NCBI GenBank assembly: GCA_964520905.1
Contig: CAZFQL010000007.1
Location: 1 to 64,000, forward strand
DNA: 64,000 bases
DNA from: JAGVIE01 sp964520905
GTDB lineage: Bacteria > Bacteroidota > Ignavibacteria > UBA10030 > SZUA-254
Direction: 5' to 3'
Below, piece by piece: positions 56,013 through 64,000 of this stretch; the first letter of the stretch is position 1; each line of letters starts with the position of its first letter. Both the position numbers and the translations under genes were made by a program. The notes under the pieces are model-generated. The model searched no databases and was not told where the DNA came from. It saw nothing but the letters and a program-made list of their open reading frames with translations.

Positions 56013-58723
56013 TACCATCGAAAGACACCCCATCACCCCGTACAATGGCGTTTCGTTACGCCAGTCTTACGTTGCTGACGATCTACCTCACCAGTATGAT
56101 CGTTTTCGTAATCTGGATTGGAGGAGTCACTACTGGGTCTCCGGGGATGAGGTTGGATAAAGACACGGTCGGAGTCTATGGCGTGCGGAAGTTGATTCGA
56201 GAAAACGGTGGTTTCACTATCATCAAGGTTGATTCAGCAAGAGTCGCAGCGAAAGCCGGGCTTAGAGTCGGTGACAAGATCGTAGCCGTGGATAGTGTGG
56301 AGATCAAGGAAGATCCAAGAATATACGATCTGGTATTGGCGCGGGCTAAGATGCAAGTGCGAGTGGAAAGGAGTGGACACACTGAGGAAGTTGCTCTGGT
56401 CATGGAGGATAATTATTTGGAAATCGGAGTTTTCCTCCTGCCTGTTTTCTTCATTGTTGGGGCATTGATTGGCTGGCTCCGACTGGGCAATTCAGCTGCA
56501 TTCGAATGTGCGATCTTTTTCCAATGCATCGCCGCCGCGTCGTGCGATGTATGTTTTCAATATTTACCCGATTGGGGATTAGTCATCGGAACGATTTATT
56601 CCATGACAAGCAAAGCTCTGTGGTTGCCTATGGGTGTGAGAGTATTCTCCGTCTTTCCGAATCCTTCACGGTTCGGTAGGTTTTTGTGGAAATGGCAATG
56701 GATCTTCTTTCTTGTCCCCGGTCTGCTTGCGCTGATTAATTATACTGATAACTTCGCCCGCCTGTTCGGATGGCAGGCAGTCATCCAGATTATTGACCCG
56801 CTGAACAGATTTGCCGGAAACGGATACGTCATCTTTGTGGGTGTTGTTTGTGTGCTCGGAATCGCTTTGTTCGTTTCACAGCGTAAAGAGACACGCGACA
56901 GTCCGCAAACAAGGATAAAAGTGATCGAGTTCGGGTTTCTTACATCCGCGATAGCATTTGGCATGTGCCTCGTTGGAATTGCAATCTTTCTTATCTCTGG
57001 TTTGTCGACCCCTATTAGTGATGACAGTGGAGTCATTGTGAAGGTTATGTTTCTCACCATGATGCTCGGCTTAATTGTTGGGCTCTTTGCTATTCCGTTC
57101 TCCTTTGCATACGCTCTACTTGCGAGTAAGATATTCGGCATTAAGTTCATCGTTCGGAAAGGTCTGCAATATCTCTTCTTATCCAAAGGTGCGTTAGTCA
57201 TAGAAGGTATTATTCTCTTTTTAATTCTGTATCAAATTATCAGTCATGGTGGAACTACATGGGCAAGCTCACCAATGCTCGTAAGCGGATTATCGTTTGG
57301 ACTTGGAATCTTAGGAGTATTTACACTAAACCGAGTCAACCGTAAACTCATGCCTGCCATCGACCGACGGTTCTTCCGCGAAGCGTTGGACGTGAGAAAG
57401 TTGTTAATGGATTTGAACGAACAATTATCTGAGTTACGGGAACGAGAAAAGATACTTCAGTTGACTGCTTCGACTGTTCTCAAAGCACTCCATCCAGCCA
57501 GAGTGATGATGCTATTGAAACATGGAAAGTCTGATGAATTCAGATGTGAATTAACAATTGAAGATAAGCGAGTGAAACTTACTCAACCAGAGCAATCCAG
57601 TCCTACCCGTCATGCTGAACTCGTTTCAGCATCTATACAAAGCAACGTTCAGATCCCGAACCGAGTTCGGGATGACGCTGGGGGCGGGTTTGTATTGAAA
57701 GCTGAGGATTCCATCATCAAACAGTTGGAAGAAAAGAAGGGTTGGGCAATCGTCTATCCCGAAAAACTCAACCCCGAAGTTGAAGGAGACAAACGATTAC
57801 TCGATCTTGACTGCGAACTTTTCATCGCAATTCAAGGAAGCGCAGGACTCGTTGGTATCATGGCACTTGGCGGAAAACTCTCAGAAGAGCCATTCAGCAA
57901 AGAAGATCGAGATTTACTAACGACAGTTACCCGACAAATGGGACTTTCGCTGGAGAATGCAGAACTGTTGGAGGTTGCTAAGCGAGAAGCCGAGCAATCA
58001 CGAGACCTGGAGATTGCGAGATCAGTACAACAAAACCTCTTTCCAAAACAACTGCCGGTTGTTGCGGGCTGGGAGTTTGCCGGCATCTGTAATCCAGCAA
58101 AAGCTGTTGGCGGTGATTACTACGATATCTTCGAGGCAGTCCCCGGAAAAGTAGTTGTAGCGTTAGGGGATGTGTCGGGTAAAGGACTTGGTGCTTCGTT
58201 TGTAATGTCGGGTGTGCATGGCTCTATCCGCACTCGTGTTACTTCATGTATTAATGAACCTTTAAAATTAATCGAAGAGCTTAATGCTTACCTTTTATCA
58301 TCAACAGCTAAAAATATCTTTGTCACTCTTTTCTTCGGTATCATAGACCTTGAAACAGGAAAACTCAGCTACGTTAATTGTGGGCATCCACCTGCAATTG
58401 TGATTCGACAAGAAGGGAATCAACAAGAACGGCTTACGCGAAACGGACCCGGACTTAGCATGATTGCCGGCGCTCGTTTCACTCAAGGAGGATGCCTATT
58501 ACAGAATGGCGATACAATTGTAATTTACAGTGATGGTGTAACTGAAGCAAAGAATAACCAGGAGGAAATGTATGAGGAAGAACGATTATCCGAATTATTG
58601 AACAATGCATCGGGATTAGAAGCCACGGCAATTATGGACAAAATACTGAAGTCAGTTGATAGATTTGCTTTAGGAGCTGAACAAGCGGATGATATCTCGG
58701 TGATTGTGGTAAGGAGATGCTGA
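56009..58723 (+). CDS. PDZ-multi-TM-GAF-SpoIIE protein phosphatase (operon gene 6, last)
   Basis: 904 residues starting at an ATGA overlap. The N-terminal part is nearly that of gene 4 (RLDKDTVGVYGVR, AAKAGLRVGDKIVAVDSVE). One PDZ, about seven TM helices (FSVFPNPSRFGRFLWKWQW) and a GAF domain of the gene 2 type (YPEKLNPEVEGDKRLLDLDC) follow. The SpoIIE domain is normal up to VMSGVHG (near 58218), then differs abruptly: GSIRTRVTSCINEPLKLIEE, HPPAIVIRQEG, LSMIAGARFTQGG, YSDGVTEAKN, ADDISVIVV. The acidic metal ligands are kept, so it should be active. A sudden loss of identity to all other paralogs marks a recombination point, or an older, unconverted tail. Confidence 0.9.
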   Translation: MIPSKDTPSPRTMAFRYASLTLLTIYLTSMIVFVIWIGGVTTGSPGMRLDKDTVGVYGVRKLIRENGGFTIIKVDSARVAAKAGLRVGDKIVAVDSVEIKEDPRIYDLVLARAKMQVRVERSGHTEEVALVMEDNYLEIGVFLLPVFFIVGALIGWLRLGNSAAFECAIFFQCIAAASCDVCFQYLPDWGLVIGTIYSMTSKALWLPMGVRVFSVFPNPSRFGRFLWKWQWIFFLVPGLLALINYTDNFARLFGWQAVIQIIDPLNRFAGNGYVIFVGVVCVLGIALFVSQRKETRDSPQTRIKVIEFGFLTSAIAFGMCLVGIAIFLISGLSTPISDDSGVIVKVMFLTMMLGLIVGLFAIPFSFAYALLASKIFGIKFIVRKGLQYLFLSKGALVIEGIILFLILYQIISHGGTTWASSPMLVSGLSFGLGILGVFTLNRVNRKLMPAIDRRFFREALDVRKLLMDLNEQLSELREREKILQLTASTVLKALHPARVMMLLKHGKSDEFRCELTIEDKRVKLTQPEQSSPTRHAELVSASIQSNVQIPNRVRDDAGGGFVLKAEDSIIKQLEEKKGWAIVYPEKLNPEVEGDKRLLDLDCELFIAIQGSAGLVGIMALGGKLSEEPFSKEDRDLLTTVTRQMGLSLENAELLEVAKREAEQSRDLEIARSVQQNLFPKQLPVVAGWEFAGICNPAKAVGGDYYDIFEAVPGKVVVALGDVSGKGLGASFVMSGVHGSIRTRVTSCINEPLKLIEELNAYLLSSTAKNIFVTLFFGIIDLETGKLSYVNCGHPPAIVIRQEGNQQERLTRNGPGLSMIAGARFTQGGCLLQNGDTIVIYSDGVTEAKNNQEEMYEEERLSELLNNASGLEATAIMDKILKSVDRFALGAEQADDISVIVVRRC
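57608..57677. repeat. Palindromic element in coding sequence, copy E (70 bp)
   Basis: Outer stem CGTCAT/ATGACG perfect. Hairpin 1 is GCTGAA/TTCAGC and hairpin 2 is TCCCGAA/TTCGGGA. Reads RHAELVSASIQSNVQIPN in the protein. It is the best-preserved copy. Confidence 0.9.
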
Positions 58724-58730
58724 TTGTGTC

Positions 58731-58998
58731 GCTCCTCTGGAGCTTTCCTGCTTTATTGACTTGTGCTACAAACATTTCGCTCCTACGGAGCTAATAACAA
58801 AATATTTTTACTACATGAGTCCCGTAGGGACGAAACGTATATAGAAATAATAAACGAAATATATTAAGCTCCGTCAGTCCAAAGGACTCCTTTGAAGGAG
58901 CGAGACAAAATAGGAAATATGATTTCAGCTTGTGCTATAAATGTTGCGCTCCTACGGAGCTTTCATTCGATGATGATTTATAGGAGTCCCGTAGGGAC
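58731..58998. repeat. Array of short palindromes, left of the transposase
   Basis: Six short stems with 3-base loops: GCTCC-TCT-GGAGC (58731), GCTCC-TAC-GGAGC (58779 and 58948), GTCCC-GTA-GGGAC (58819 and 58986) and AGTCC-AAA-GGACT (58876), the last enclosed by GCTCC...GGAGC. AT-rich spacers separate them. No gene lies in this 347-base gap. The same motifs follow the transposase. Confidence 0.85.
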
Positions 58999-59070
58999 GA
59001 GATGTTTATAGTATAGTATAAAAAAATAATCAAGCTCCATTAGATGCGAAACCATATAAGGATTGATTCT

Positions 59071-59544
59071 ATGGCAAACACATACACACAAATATACATA
59101 CATATTGTTTTTTCTGTACATGGTCGCCAGAGTCTGATTAAAACGGAATGGAAAGAACGATTGCATAAATATCTCACTGGGATCGTTAAGAACGAGAAGC
59201 AAAAGTTAATTGTGATAAATAGTATGCCCGACCATATTCATCTTCTCATTGGTATGAAACCAGATATTGCCCTATCGGATTTGATACGAGATATTAAGTC
59301 AAATTCATCGAAGTTTATCAACGAACAACGGCTAACGCGAGGAAGATTCAATTGGCAAGAAGGATTCGGTGCTTTTTCAAATTCCCACTCACAATTGGAT
59401 ACAGTGATACGATATATTCAGAATCAAGAACGACATCATGCTAAGAAAACATTCCGTCAAGAATATTTAGAGATGCTGAAGAAATTCACAATAGATTATA
59501 ACGATAAATATGTCTTCGAATGGATTGAAGGAACAAATGATTAA
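59071..59544 (+). CDS. IS200-like/Y1 HUH transposase, RAYT-type
   Basis: 157 residues from the ATG at 59071 (starts MANTYTQIYIHIVFSVHGRQ, the usual start of this family; AAGGA lies upstream). An in-frame ATG at 59044 is earlier but without support. The HUH motif is DHIHLL (His55, His57) and the catalytic tyrosine is Tyr115 in DTVIRYIQNQ. The length is normal for an intact Y1 single-strand transposase. No second gene (tnpB) is present. The surrounding palindrome arrays with shared order resemble REP/BIME elements bound by REP-associated transposases. The likely reaction is single-strand nicking and joining at hairpins. Confidence 0.88.
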   Translation: MANTYTQIYIHIVFSVHGRQSLIKTEWKERLHKYLTGIVKNEKQKLIVINSMPDHIHLLIGMKPDIALSDLIRDIKSNSSKFINEQRLTRGRFNWQEGFGAFSNSHSQLDTVIRYIQNQERHHAKKTFRQEYLEMLKKFTIDYNDKYVFEWIEGTND

Positions 59545-59551
59545 TTGTGCC

Positions 59552-59747
59552 GCTCCTCTGGAGCTTTTTCCTCTGATTTGGTTGGTTCTATCGACATCTC
59601 GCTCCTACGGAGCTGTTATGCGATGATAATAAAGTACCGTTCGGGACGAAATGTTTTGAGCCAAAGGCTCATGCACCTCTGGCGCAATAGAAAAATAATA
59701 GAAGATAAAATAAGCTCCGTCAGTCCAAAGGACTCCTTTGGAGGAGC
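59552..59747. repeat. Array of short palindromes, right of the transposase
   Basis: GCTCC-TCT-GGAGC (59552), GCTCC-TAC-GGAGC (59601), a decayed GTCCC type near 59636, GAGCC-AAA-GGCTC (59658), then AGTCC-AAA-GGACT (59722) enclosed by GCTCC...GGAGC. The order largely repeats that of the left array. No gene is seen in the rest of the gap to 59846. Confidence 0.85.
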
Positions 59748-59846
59748 GAAACTTACATCCTAAATCATAAATCTTATTTCCTGAATCTTCCATCATCAAT
59801 CCTACATCCTTGTATCAATCTCTCTATTTGGTTATATTAAATCACC

Positions 59847-61670
59847 ATGAAGCAATACTTTCGTATAGTTAAATACCTGAAGGAATTCTGGAAACCGCTA
59901 ACGGCTTCAACAGTGTGCAATATTTTATTTGTTGTATTTGCCACTCTTTCGGTCGCTTCAATCATGCCGTTCATGGATATTGTATTCAATCCCCCGGCAC
60001 AAGTCAATCAGAAACCTGTCGAATTCAATCTCTTCCAGCTTCGTGAGTATACCACACTCCGTCTTCAGCAATTGGTATTAAATTATGATCGCATAGATTT
60101 GCTCCTCGGTTTATGTATTATCCTGATAGTGACGTTCTTCATGAAAAATTTGTTCATGTACTTTCAAGGTTATTTTATGTCAACCGTTGAGCAGGGAGTT
60201 ACACGACGGCTGCGTGAAAATTTATACGCTCATCTGCACCAACTATCGATGGGATTCTTCAATAATGAAAGAAAAGGAAATCTCGTATCAACGATTGTTA
60301 ATGACGTAAAAGTTGTTCAGGAATCTCTTTCGGTTGCTATGAATGGCATGTTTCGTGACCCATTGCAGATCATACTTTTTACGCTCGTACTCTTTTTCTT
60401 CGATTGGTCTCTCTCTCTGTTTATGTGTGTATTATTACCTGTTACGGGTCTTCTTATTACGAAATTGGGACAAATGCTACGCCGAGAGAGCAAACTAGCG
60501 CAGGAGAGAATGGCTGACGTGATTTCTGTTTTAACAGAGACATTGTCCAACGTGCGAGTAGTTAAAGCTTTCCGAATGGAAGAGTTTGAGATCAATAAAT
60601 TCAAACATCATACTTTCAGTTATTTTAAAACCATGCGAGGAATTCAGAGACGGAAAAATCTTGCAAGCCCGCTGACTGAGTTTCTTGGTGTAATAACTGT
60701 AGCCATCATCCTCTGGTTTATCGGGAAGAACGTAATCCAGGGGACAACGGCGATGACACCGGGAGCGCTACTGCTATATATAGGTATTATTGCCCAGATG
60801 TTGCCGTCGTTGAAATCGTTTGGGTTGGTTTTTAACAGCATACAGGAGGGAGTTGCAGCCGCCAATAGGGTTTTTGGAATTTTAGATATCAAGCCGCGGA
60901 TTATAGATCAATCGAATGCTGTTGCCATTACCGGTTTTCATAACAAGATTAAATTTGAAAATGTCTACTTCAAATACGAATCGGGTGAGATTGTACTAAA
61001 AGATATCAATTGCGATATCAATGCCGGTGAAACAATCGCGATAGTCGGACCAAGCGGCGCCGGTAAGTCAACCATGGTCGATTTGATTCCACGATTTTAT
61101 GATGCGACCGATGGACATGTATTAATCGATGGAGTTGATATCCGCAACATCACGATGGATTCACTTCGTTCACTAATGGGTATCGTGACGCAGGAGACCA
61201 TATTGTTCAATGATTCGGTTCGGAATAATATAGCTTACGGGCATCAGGATGTTGAATTCGAAAAGATAGTCGCGGCGGCAAAAGTAGCCAATGCTCATGA
61301 TTTCATACTTGGTTTCACGGAAGGATATGATACTGTCATCGGTGATCGCGGCGTAAAATTATCCGGCGGCGAACGTCAGCGCATCTCGCTCGCGCGTGCA
61401 ATCTTAAAAAACCCTCCCATTTTAATACTCGACGAAGCAACATCGGCGCTTGATACAGAATCTGAAATTCTCGTTCAGCAGGCAATCGAACGTCTCATGA
61501 TCGGCAGAACATCTATCATAATAGCCCACCGATTATCTACTGTCCAGCGCGCCGATCGTATCATAGTGATTGAAAACGGAGGGATAGTGGAGACGGGCAA
61601 GCATCTCTCTCTTCTTTCCAAGACTAACAGTGTTTACAAGAAATTGTACGAGTTGCAATTCCAGGTTTGA
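59847..61670 (+). CDS. ABC exporter, MsbA-like (fused permease and ATPase)
   Basis: 607 residues. Six transmembrane helices lie in about 1-320 (VCNILFVVFATLSVASIMPF, LCIILIVTFFMKNLFMYFQG). The ATPase follows from about 360. Walker A is GPSGAGKST (near 402-410), the signature LSGGERQR (near 504) and Walker B ILILDEATSALD (near 524), with the H-loop in IIAHRLSTVQ. The layout matches lipid-A/multidrug half-transporters that act as homodimers in the inner membrane. The flanking glycosyltransferase and LTA-synthase-like genes suggest export of a lipid-linked envelope component. No clear ribosome-binding site is present before the ATG. Confidence 0.92.
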   Translation: MKQYFRIVKYLKEFWKPLTASTVCNILFVVFATLSVASIMPFMDIVFNPPAQVNQKPVEFNLFQLREYTTLRLQQLVLNYDRIDLLLGLCIILIVTFFMKNLFMYFQGYFMSTVEQGVTRRLRENLYAHLHQLSMGFFNNERKGNLVSTIVNDVKVVQESLSVAMNGMFRDPLQIILFTLVLFFFDWSLSLFMCVLLPVTGLLITKLGQMLRRESKLAQERMADVISVLTETLSNVRVVKAFRMEEFEINKFKHHTFSYFKTMRGIQRRKNLASPLTEFLGVITVAIILWFIGKNVIQGTTAMTPGALLLYIGIIAQMLPSLKSFGLVFNSIQEGVAAANRVFGILDIKPRIIDQSNAVAITGFHNKIKFENVYFKYESGEIVLKDINCDINAGETIAIVGPSGAGKSTMVDLIPRFYDATDGHVLIDGVDIRNITMDSLRSLMGIVTQETILFNDSVRNNIAYGHQDVEFEKIVAAAKVANAHDFILGFTEGYDTVIGDRGVKLSGGERQRISLARAILKNPPILILDEATSALDTESEILVQQAIERLMIGRTSIIIAHRLSTVQRADRIIVIENGGIVETGKHLSLLSKTNSVYKKLYELQFQV

Positions 61671-61696
61671 GAAACAACGATTGACAATAAAATAAG

Positions 61697-63199
61697 TTAT
61701 TCTTTATTCGGAACGCGATATATATAAACAGCCCGGTTTATATTGTATTTAGGATTCAGCATGTAAAGAAGATCGTCAACAAGACTCGGATTTATTTGTT
61801 TTACAAATATCTGTTCCGGGAATAATGTTTTCAACTTATCTATTCTTTCTTGCAAGTGATCATCTCCCATGTAGATAATATAAGAGGGCGGTAAAGCTTT
61901 GCCGTTATTAAAATTTATCTTTAAAGAATCAAGAGGTTTTTCTCGGCTGACTTCATATATCCGGCAGGTTCTTCCCATATAAAAAAATGGCATCATCGGG
62001 ATAGAAGACAGTTCATCATTGATGAGAATGGCTTTTACCTCGGGCTTGTCGTAGAAGAATCGCATACTCTCGACGCGAGTTTTTTTAGAATAAGTAAACA
62101 ATGTCAATACCAGTAAAAAGGCATTGACAACCCAGAACCACCGCCACAGCCATTTGTTAATCCGGTCCCATGTCAAAGATACTTTCATTTCTTTTTTCAA
62201 CCAATACCAACCGATAGTCGCACCGATCAAAATGAAAGGGATAGCCGGAAGTATAAATCGTTCCTGCTTATTTGGGTAGATAGAATGAAAAATTAAAAAG
62301 GCGACTGTCGGTAAAACTAAATAACGTGCCTTTTTCCAAGCCGTTATGAATATGGAGAATATCATTAGACTCGTTGGCGGGATGAGAAAGCCGAGCACTG
62401 TTCCGGCATAAGTATACCAGACATTCGTTGTGTATTCGTACATGTTCTTTGAGTCGGCGTTATAACGAAGATACTCGATGAAAGTTGTAAATGGTTTGCC
62501 GTACACAAAGTATTCCGGGATTCCGAGAGCGATAAAACAGATAACTATAAATCCTGCCATTAATCCTATCAGTCGGGTCCATTTTCTTTCGATAAGAAGC
62601 AGCAATCCAAGCAGTCCGATAAATGAAGTTGTCTGGTATCTCAATACAAATGCAAATCCGGAAACTGCCCCTGCCGAGACTGCGAAAAGCAATTCTTTGT
62701 TTTGATTTTTCTTTATCAGTAAATAAGCGCCGATCATGAGAGGGGGGATACACACTATCTCAACGAGGTTTCTGACGGACATAAATGGCAAGATCCAGAA
62801 AAGCGCCAATAGGATGCCTGCAAATTTTGCAGTATTCTTATCGGATAGTTCTTCTGTAATTTTCATACCAAACCAGACGATAAGAAGAGAATAAATCGCG
62901 TGGAGGATCCTGACGATAAACATTTTAATTTGCGGATCGAAGACCCCGACCTGTTCAAATCCGCTGAACAACAAATAATGTAAGCCGATATAGAATAAAT
63001 TTCTTAGAGAGGGATCTTTCGGATCCGGCAGAGCAATTCCATCCACCCAATTCTGGGCAACTTCGATGACGCAGAAATGATCGTCGTGCATACCGTATCC
63101 TTTTGCAAAGATTGCCGCGATCAGCCGAACTATCAACGCTATTACCATGACAGTTCCGTAAGGATACTTAATCCATATATTTTTTAGATATTCTTTCAT
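61697..63199 (-). CDS. GT-C membrane glycosyltransferase (GT22/GT39-like)
   Basis: 500 residues from the ATG at 63199 (GGAG 9 bases upstream; an in-frame ATG at 63226 is also possible). About ten transmembrane helices lie in residues 15-360. The first periplasmic loop has the acidic pair HDDHF, as in GT-C enzymes that use polyprenyl-linked sugars. A later NKQERFILP resembles the HKExRFxxP motif of Alg9/PIG-type mannosyltransferases. The last about 130 residues are a soluble periplasmic domain. The likely role is transfer of a sugar from a lipid carrier onto a lipid or surface glycan. It converges with the ABC exporter gene. Confidence 0.8.
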   Translation of the reverse strand: MKEYLKNIWIKYPYGTVMVIALIVRLIAAIFAKGYGMHDDHFCVIEVAQNWVDGIALPDPKDPSLRNLFYIGLHYLLFSGFEQVGVFDPQIKMFIVRILHAIYSLLIVWFGMKITEELSDKNTAKFAGILLALFWILPFMSVRNLVEIVCIPPLMIGAYLLIKKNQNKELLFAVSAGAVSGFAFVLRYQTTSFIGLLGLLLLIERKWTRLIGLMAGFIVICFIALGIPEYFVYGKPFTTFIEYLRYNADSKNMYEYTTNVWYTYAGTVLGFLIPPTSLMIFSIFITAWKKARYLVLPTVAFLIFHSIYPNKQERFILPAIPFILIGATIGWYWLKKEMKVSLTWDRINKWLWRWFWVVNAFLLVLTLFTYSKKTRVESMRFFYDKPEVKAILINDELSSIPMMPFFYMGRTCRIYEVSREKPLDSLKINFNNGKALPPSYIIYMGDDHLQERIDKLKTLFPEQIFVKQINPSLVDDLLYMLNPKYNINRAVYIYRVPNKE

Positions 63200-63390
63200 C
63201 CGGTTGGCTCCAGATATTGAAAACATACAAGCAATTATTTTAGTATTATGATAACCGTATTCTCAGTTATACCAGATTTAATCAGTAAGATACCTGCGAT
63301 TGCTAATTTACCGCAGAATGAATATATTGAAAAAATTATTAATATAAAATCATTGCCATTAAAGTAGATCAAGCGGATTTATCCTTTCAA

Positions 63391-64000
63391 ATGAATGAAA
63401 CCATCCTACATCAAACATTTTACCTCCGGTTACTCTTCAAACGGTTATTTATTGTACTTGCTCTTTTTACGGTATGTCGCGCCCTTTTTTATGTATTCAA
63501 TACAGAAGTGTTTTCAGACAGTACATTATCCGAGATCATCGCCGCGTTCATATACGGCATCCGCTTCGATGTCTCTGCGATAATCTATTATAACTTCTTA
63601 TTTATATTTCTTCATCTCATTCCTATACCATCCCGTGATGGCAGGTTGTATCGGTTGATGACAAAGATCGTATTCCATCTATCCACTGTTTTTATGATGT
63701 TGGTTTCGGTAATTGATATCGAGTATTTCAAATATTCTAAGAAAAGAACTACATACGATATTTTCGGGATGAGCAGTGACTGGTCGCAGTTGTTTCTTCA
63801 ATATCTTAAGGATTTTTGGTATCTCGTTTTAATTCTGATCGGTTTGATAATAATTATTGAGGTCCTCTACCGCAAAACGGAGCGGCGCTCTAATAAAGTC
63901 AGAATTAAATATCTATTTCAATCTGCGATGCTTATCATTTTTGGAGCCGCGTTTATAATTGGTGCGAGGGGTGGGTTTCAGTTAAAACCGATAAAAATGA
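63391..64000 (+). CDS. LTA synthase family protein (5' part, cut by window edge)
   Basis: Open from the ATG at 63391 to the window end without a stop (203 codons). The translation has five or so transmembrane helices typical of the N-terminal part of LTA-synthase/sulfatase-like phosphoglycerol transferases: RFDVSAIIYYN, SVIDIEYFKYSKKRTTYDIF, then GARGGFQLKPI just before the expected extracytoplasmic sulfatase-fold domain. That domain lies outside the window. In Gram-negatives of this group such enzymes modify envelope glycans or lipids. The gene diverges from the glycosyltransferase; the 191-base gap has no other feature. Confidence 0.8.
   Translation, partial: MNETILHQTFYLRLLFKRLFIVLALFTVCRALFYVFNTEVFSDSTLSEIIAAFIYGIRFDVSAIIYYNFLFIFLHLIPIPSRDGRLYRLMTKIVFHLSTVFMMLVSVIDIEYFKYSKKRTTYDIFGMSSDWSQLFLQYLKDFWYLVLILIGLIIIIEVLYRKTERRSNKVRIKYLFQSAMLIIFGAAFIIGARGGFQLKPIKM

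Noticed and set aside
43081..58723. Histidine-kinase operon
   Set aside because: The C-terminal domains carry PP2C/SpoIIE motifs (GGDYYDIFE, GDVSGKG, SDGITEA), and there is no HATPase or H-box.
59545..59763. 72-codon open frame after the transposase
   Set aside because: It is a translation of the palindrome array, with no ribosome-binding site and no protein-like pattern.

Overview
The window looks like a chromosome segment of an Ignavibacteria/Kryptonia-like member of the Bacteroidota-Chlorobi group. The main reason is that five large secreted proteins end in the type IX secretion (T9SS) sorting domain typical of that group (NYPNPFNPST, then KVYNVLGQEVATLVNE, then [10 protein letters not shown] and a final KKLxLLR). 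Many small outer-membrane barrels and lipoproteins, an MsbA-like exporter and AT-rich intergenic DNA fit a Gram-negative of this type. The taxonomy is inferred from protein style; there is no marker gene in the window.

Layout. 0.1-5 kb: a giant T9SS adhesin-like protein. 5.2-7.5 kb: a Type II restriction-modification pair (an m4C/m6A-type methyltransferase with a degenerate nuclease-fold tail, plus an endonuclease), followed by a tRNA-Ala(GGC) with a structured repeat carrying a copy of its first 16 bases. 7.7-12.7 kb: ordinary genes (AhpD-like protein, PAS-PAS-GAF sensor, a 44-residue membrane protein, aspartate kinase, endonuclease III, a barrel protein). 12.9-17.5 kb: a decayed Omp85-like gene, a secreted YidD-TPR fusion and two paralogous barrel proteins. 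17.5-40.4 kb: a long same-strand run of T9SS cargo (beta-propeller and repeat proteins) alternating with small barrels and lipoproteins. Between them lie six orphan 3' ends of T9SS sorting domains and a 743-bp segmental duplication. 40.5-42.9 kb: an SppA-type peptidase with a barrel-like N-terminus. 43.1-58.7 kb: an apparent operon of five paralogous PDZ-multi-TM-GAF-SpoIIE phosphatases with one TPR lipoprotein-like or secreted protein in the middle. 58.7-59.8 kb: a Y1/HUH transposase between two arrays of short palindromes. 59.8-64 kb: an MsbA-like ABC exporter, a GT-C glycosyltransferase on the minus strand, and the start of an LTA-synthase-family gene cut by the window edge.

How the parts relate. 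The 17-40 kb region is a surface-protein neighbourhood in which sorting-domain DNA appears to act as a recombination substrate: cargo genes end in it, and small envelope genes sit directly beside orphan pieces of it. The 43-59 kb operon would be a set of envelope-stress-type receptors: a periplasmic PDZ reads something outside the inner membrane, a GAF and PP2C unit acts inside, presumably on an anti-sigma-factor antagonist not encoded here.

Most notable: all five phosphatase genes carry, at the same point of the GAF-region linker, a copy of one palindromic element read in the same frame. Its two hairpins show compensatory base changes between paralogs. One copy contains a second palindromic element nested inside it. 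A third, unrelated palindromic insertion sits in frame in a sorting-domain remnant near 22.4 kb.
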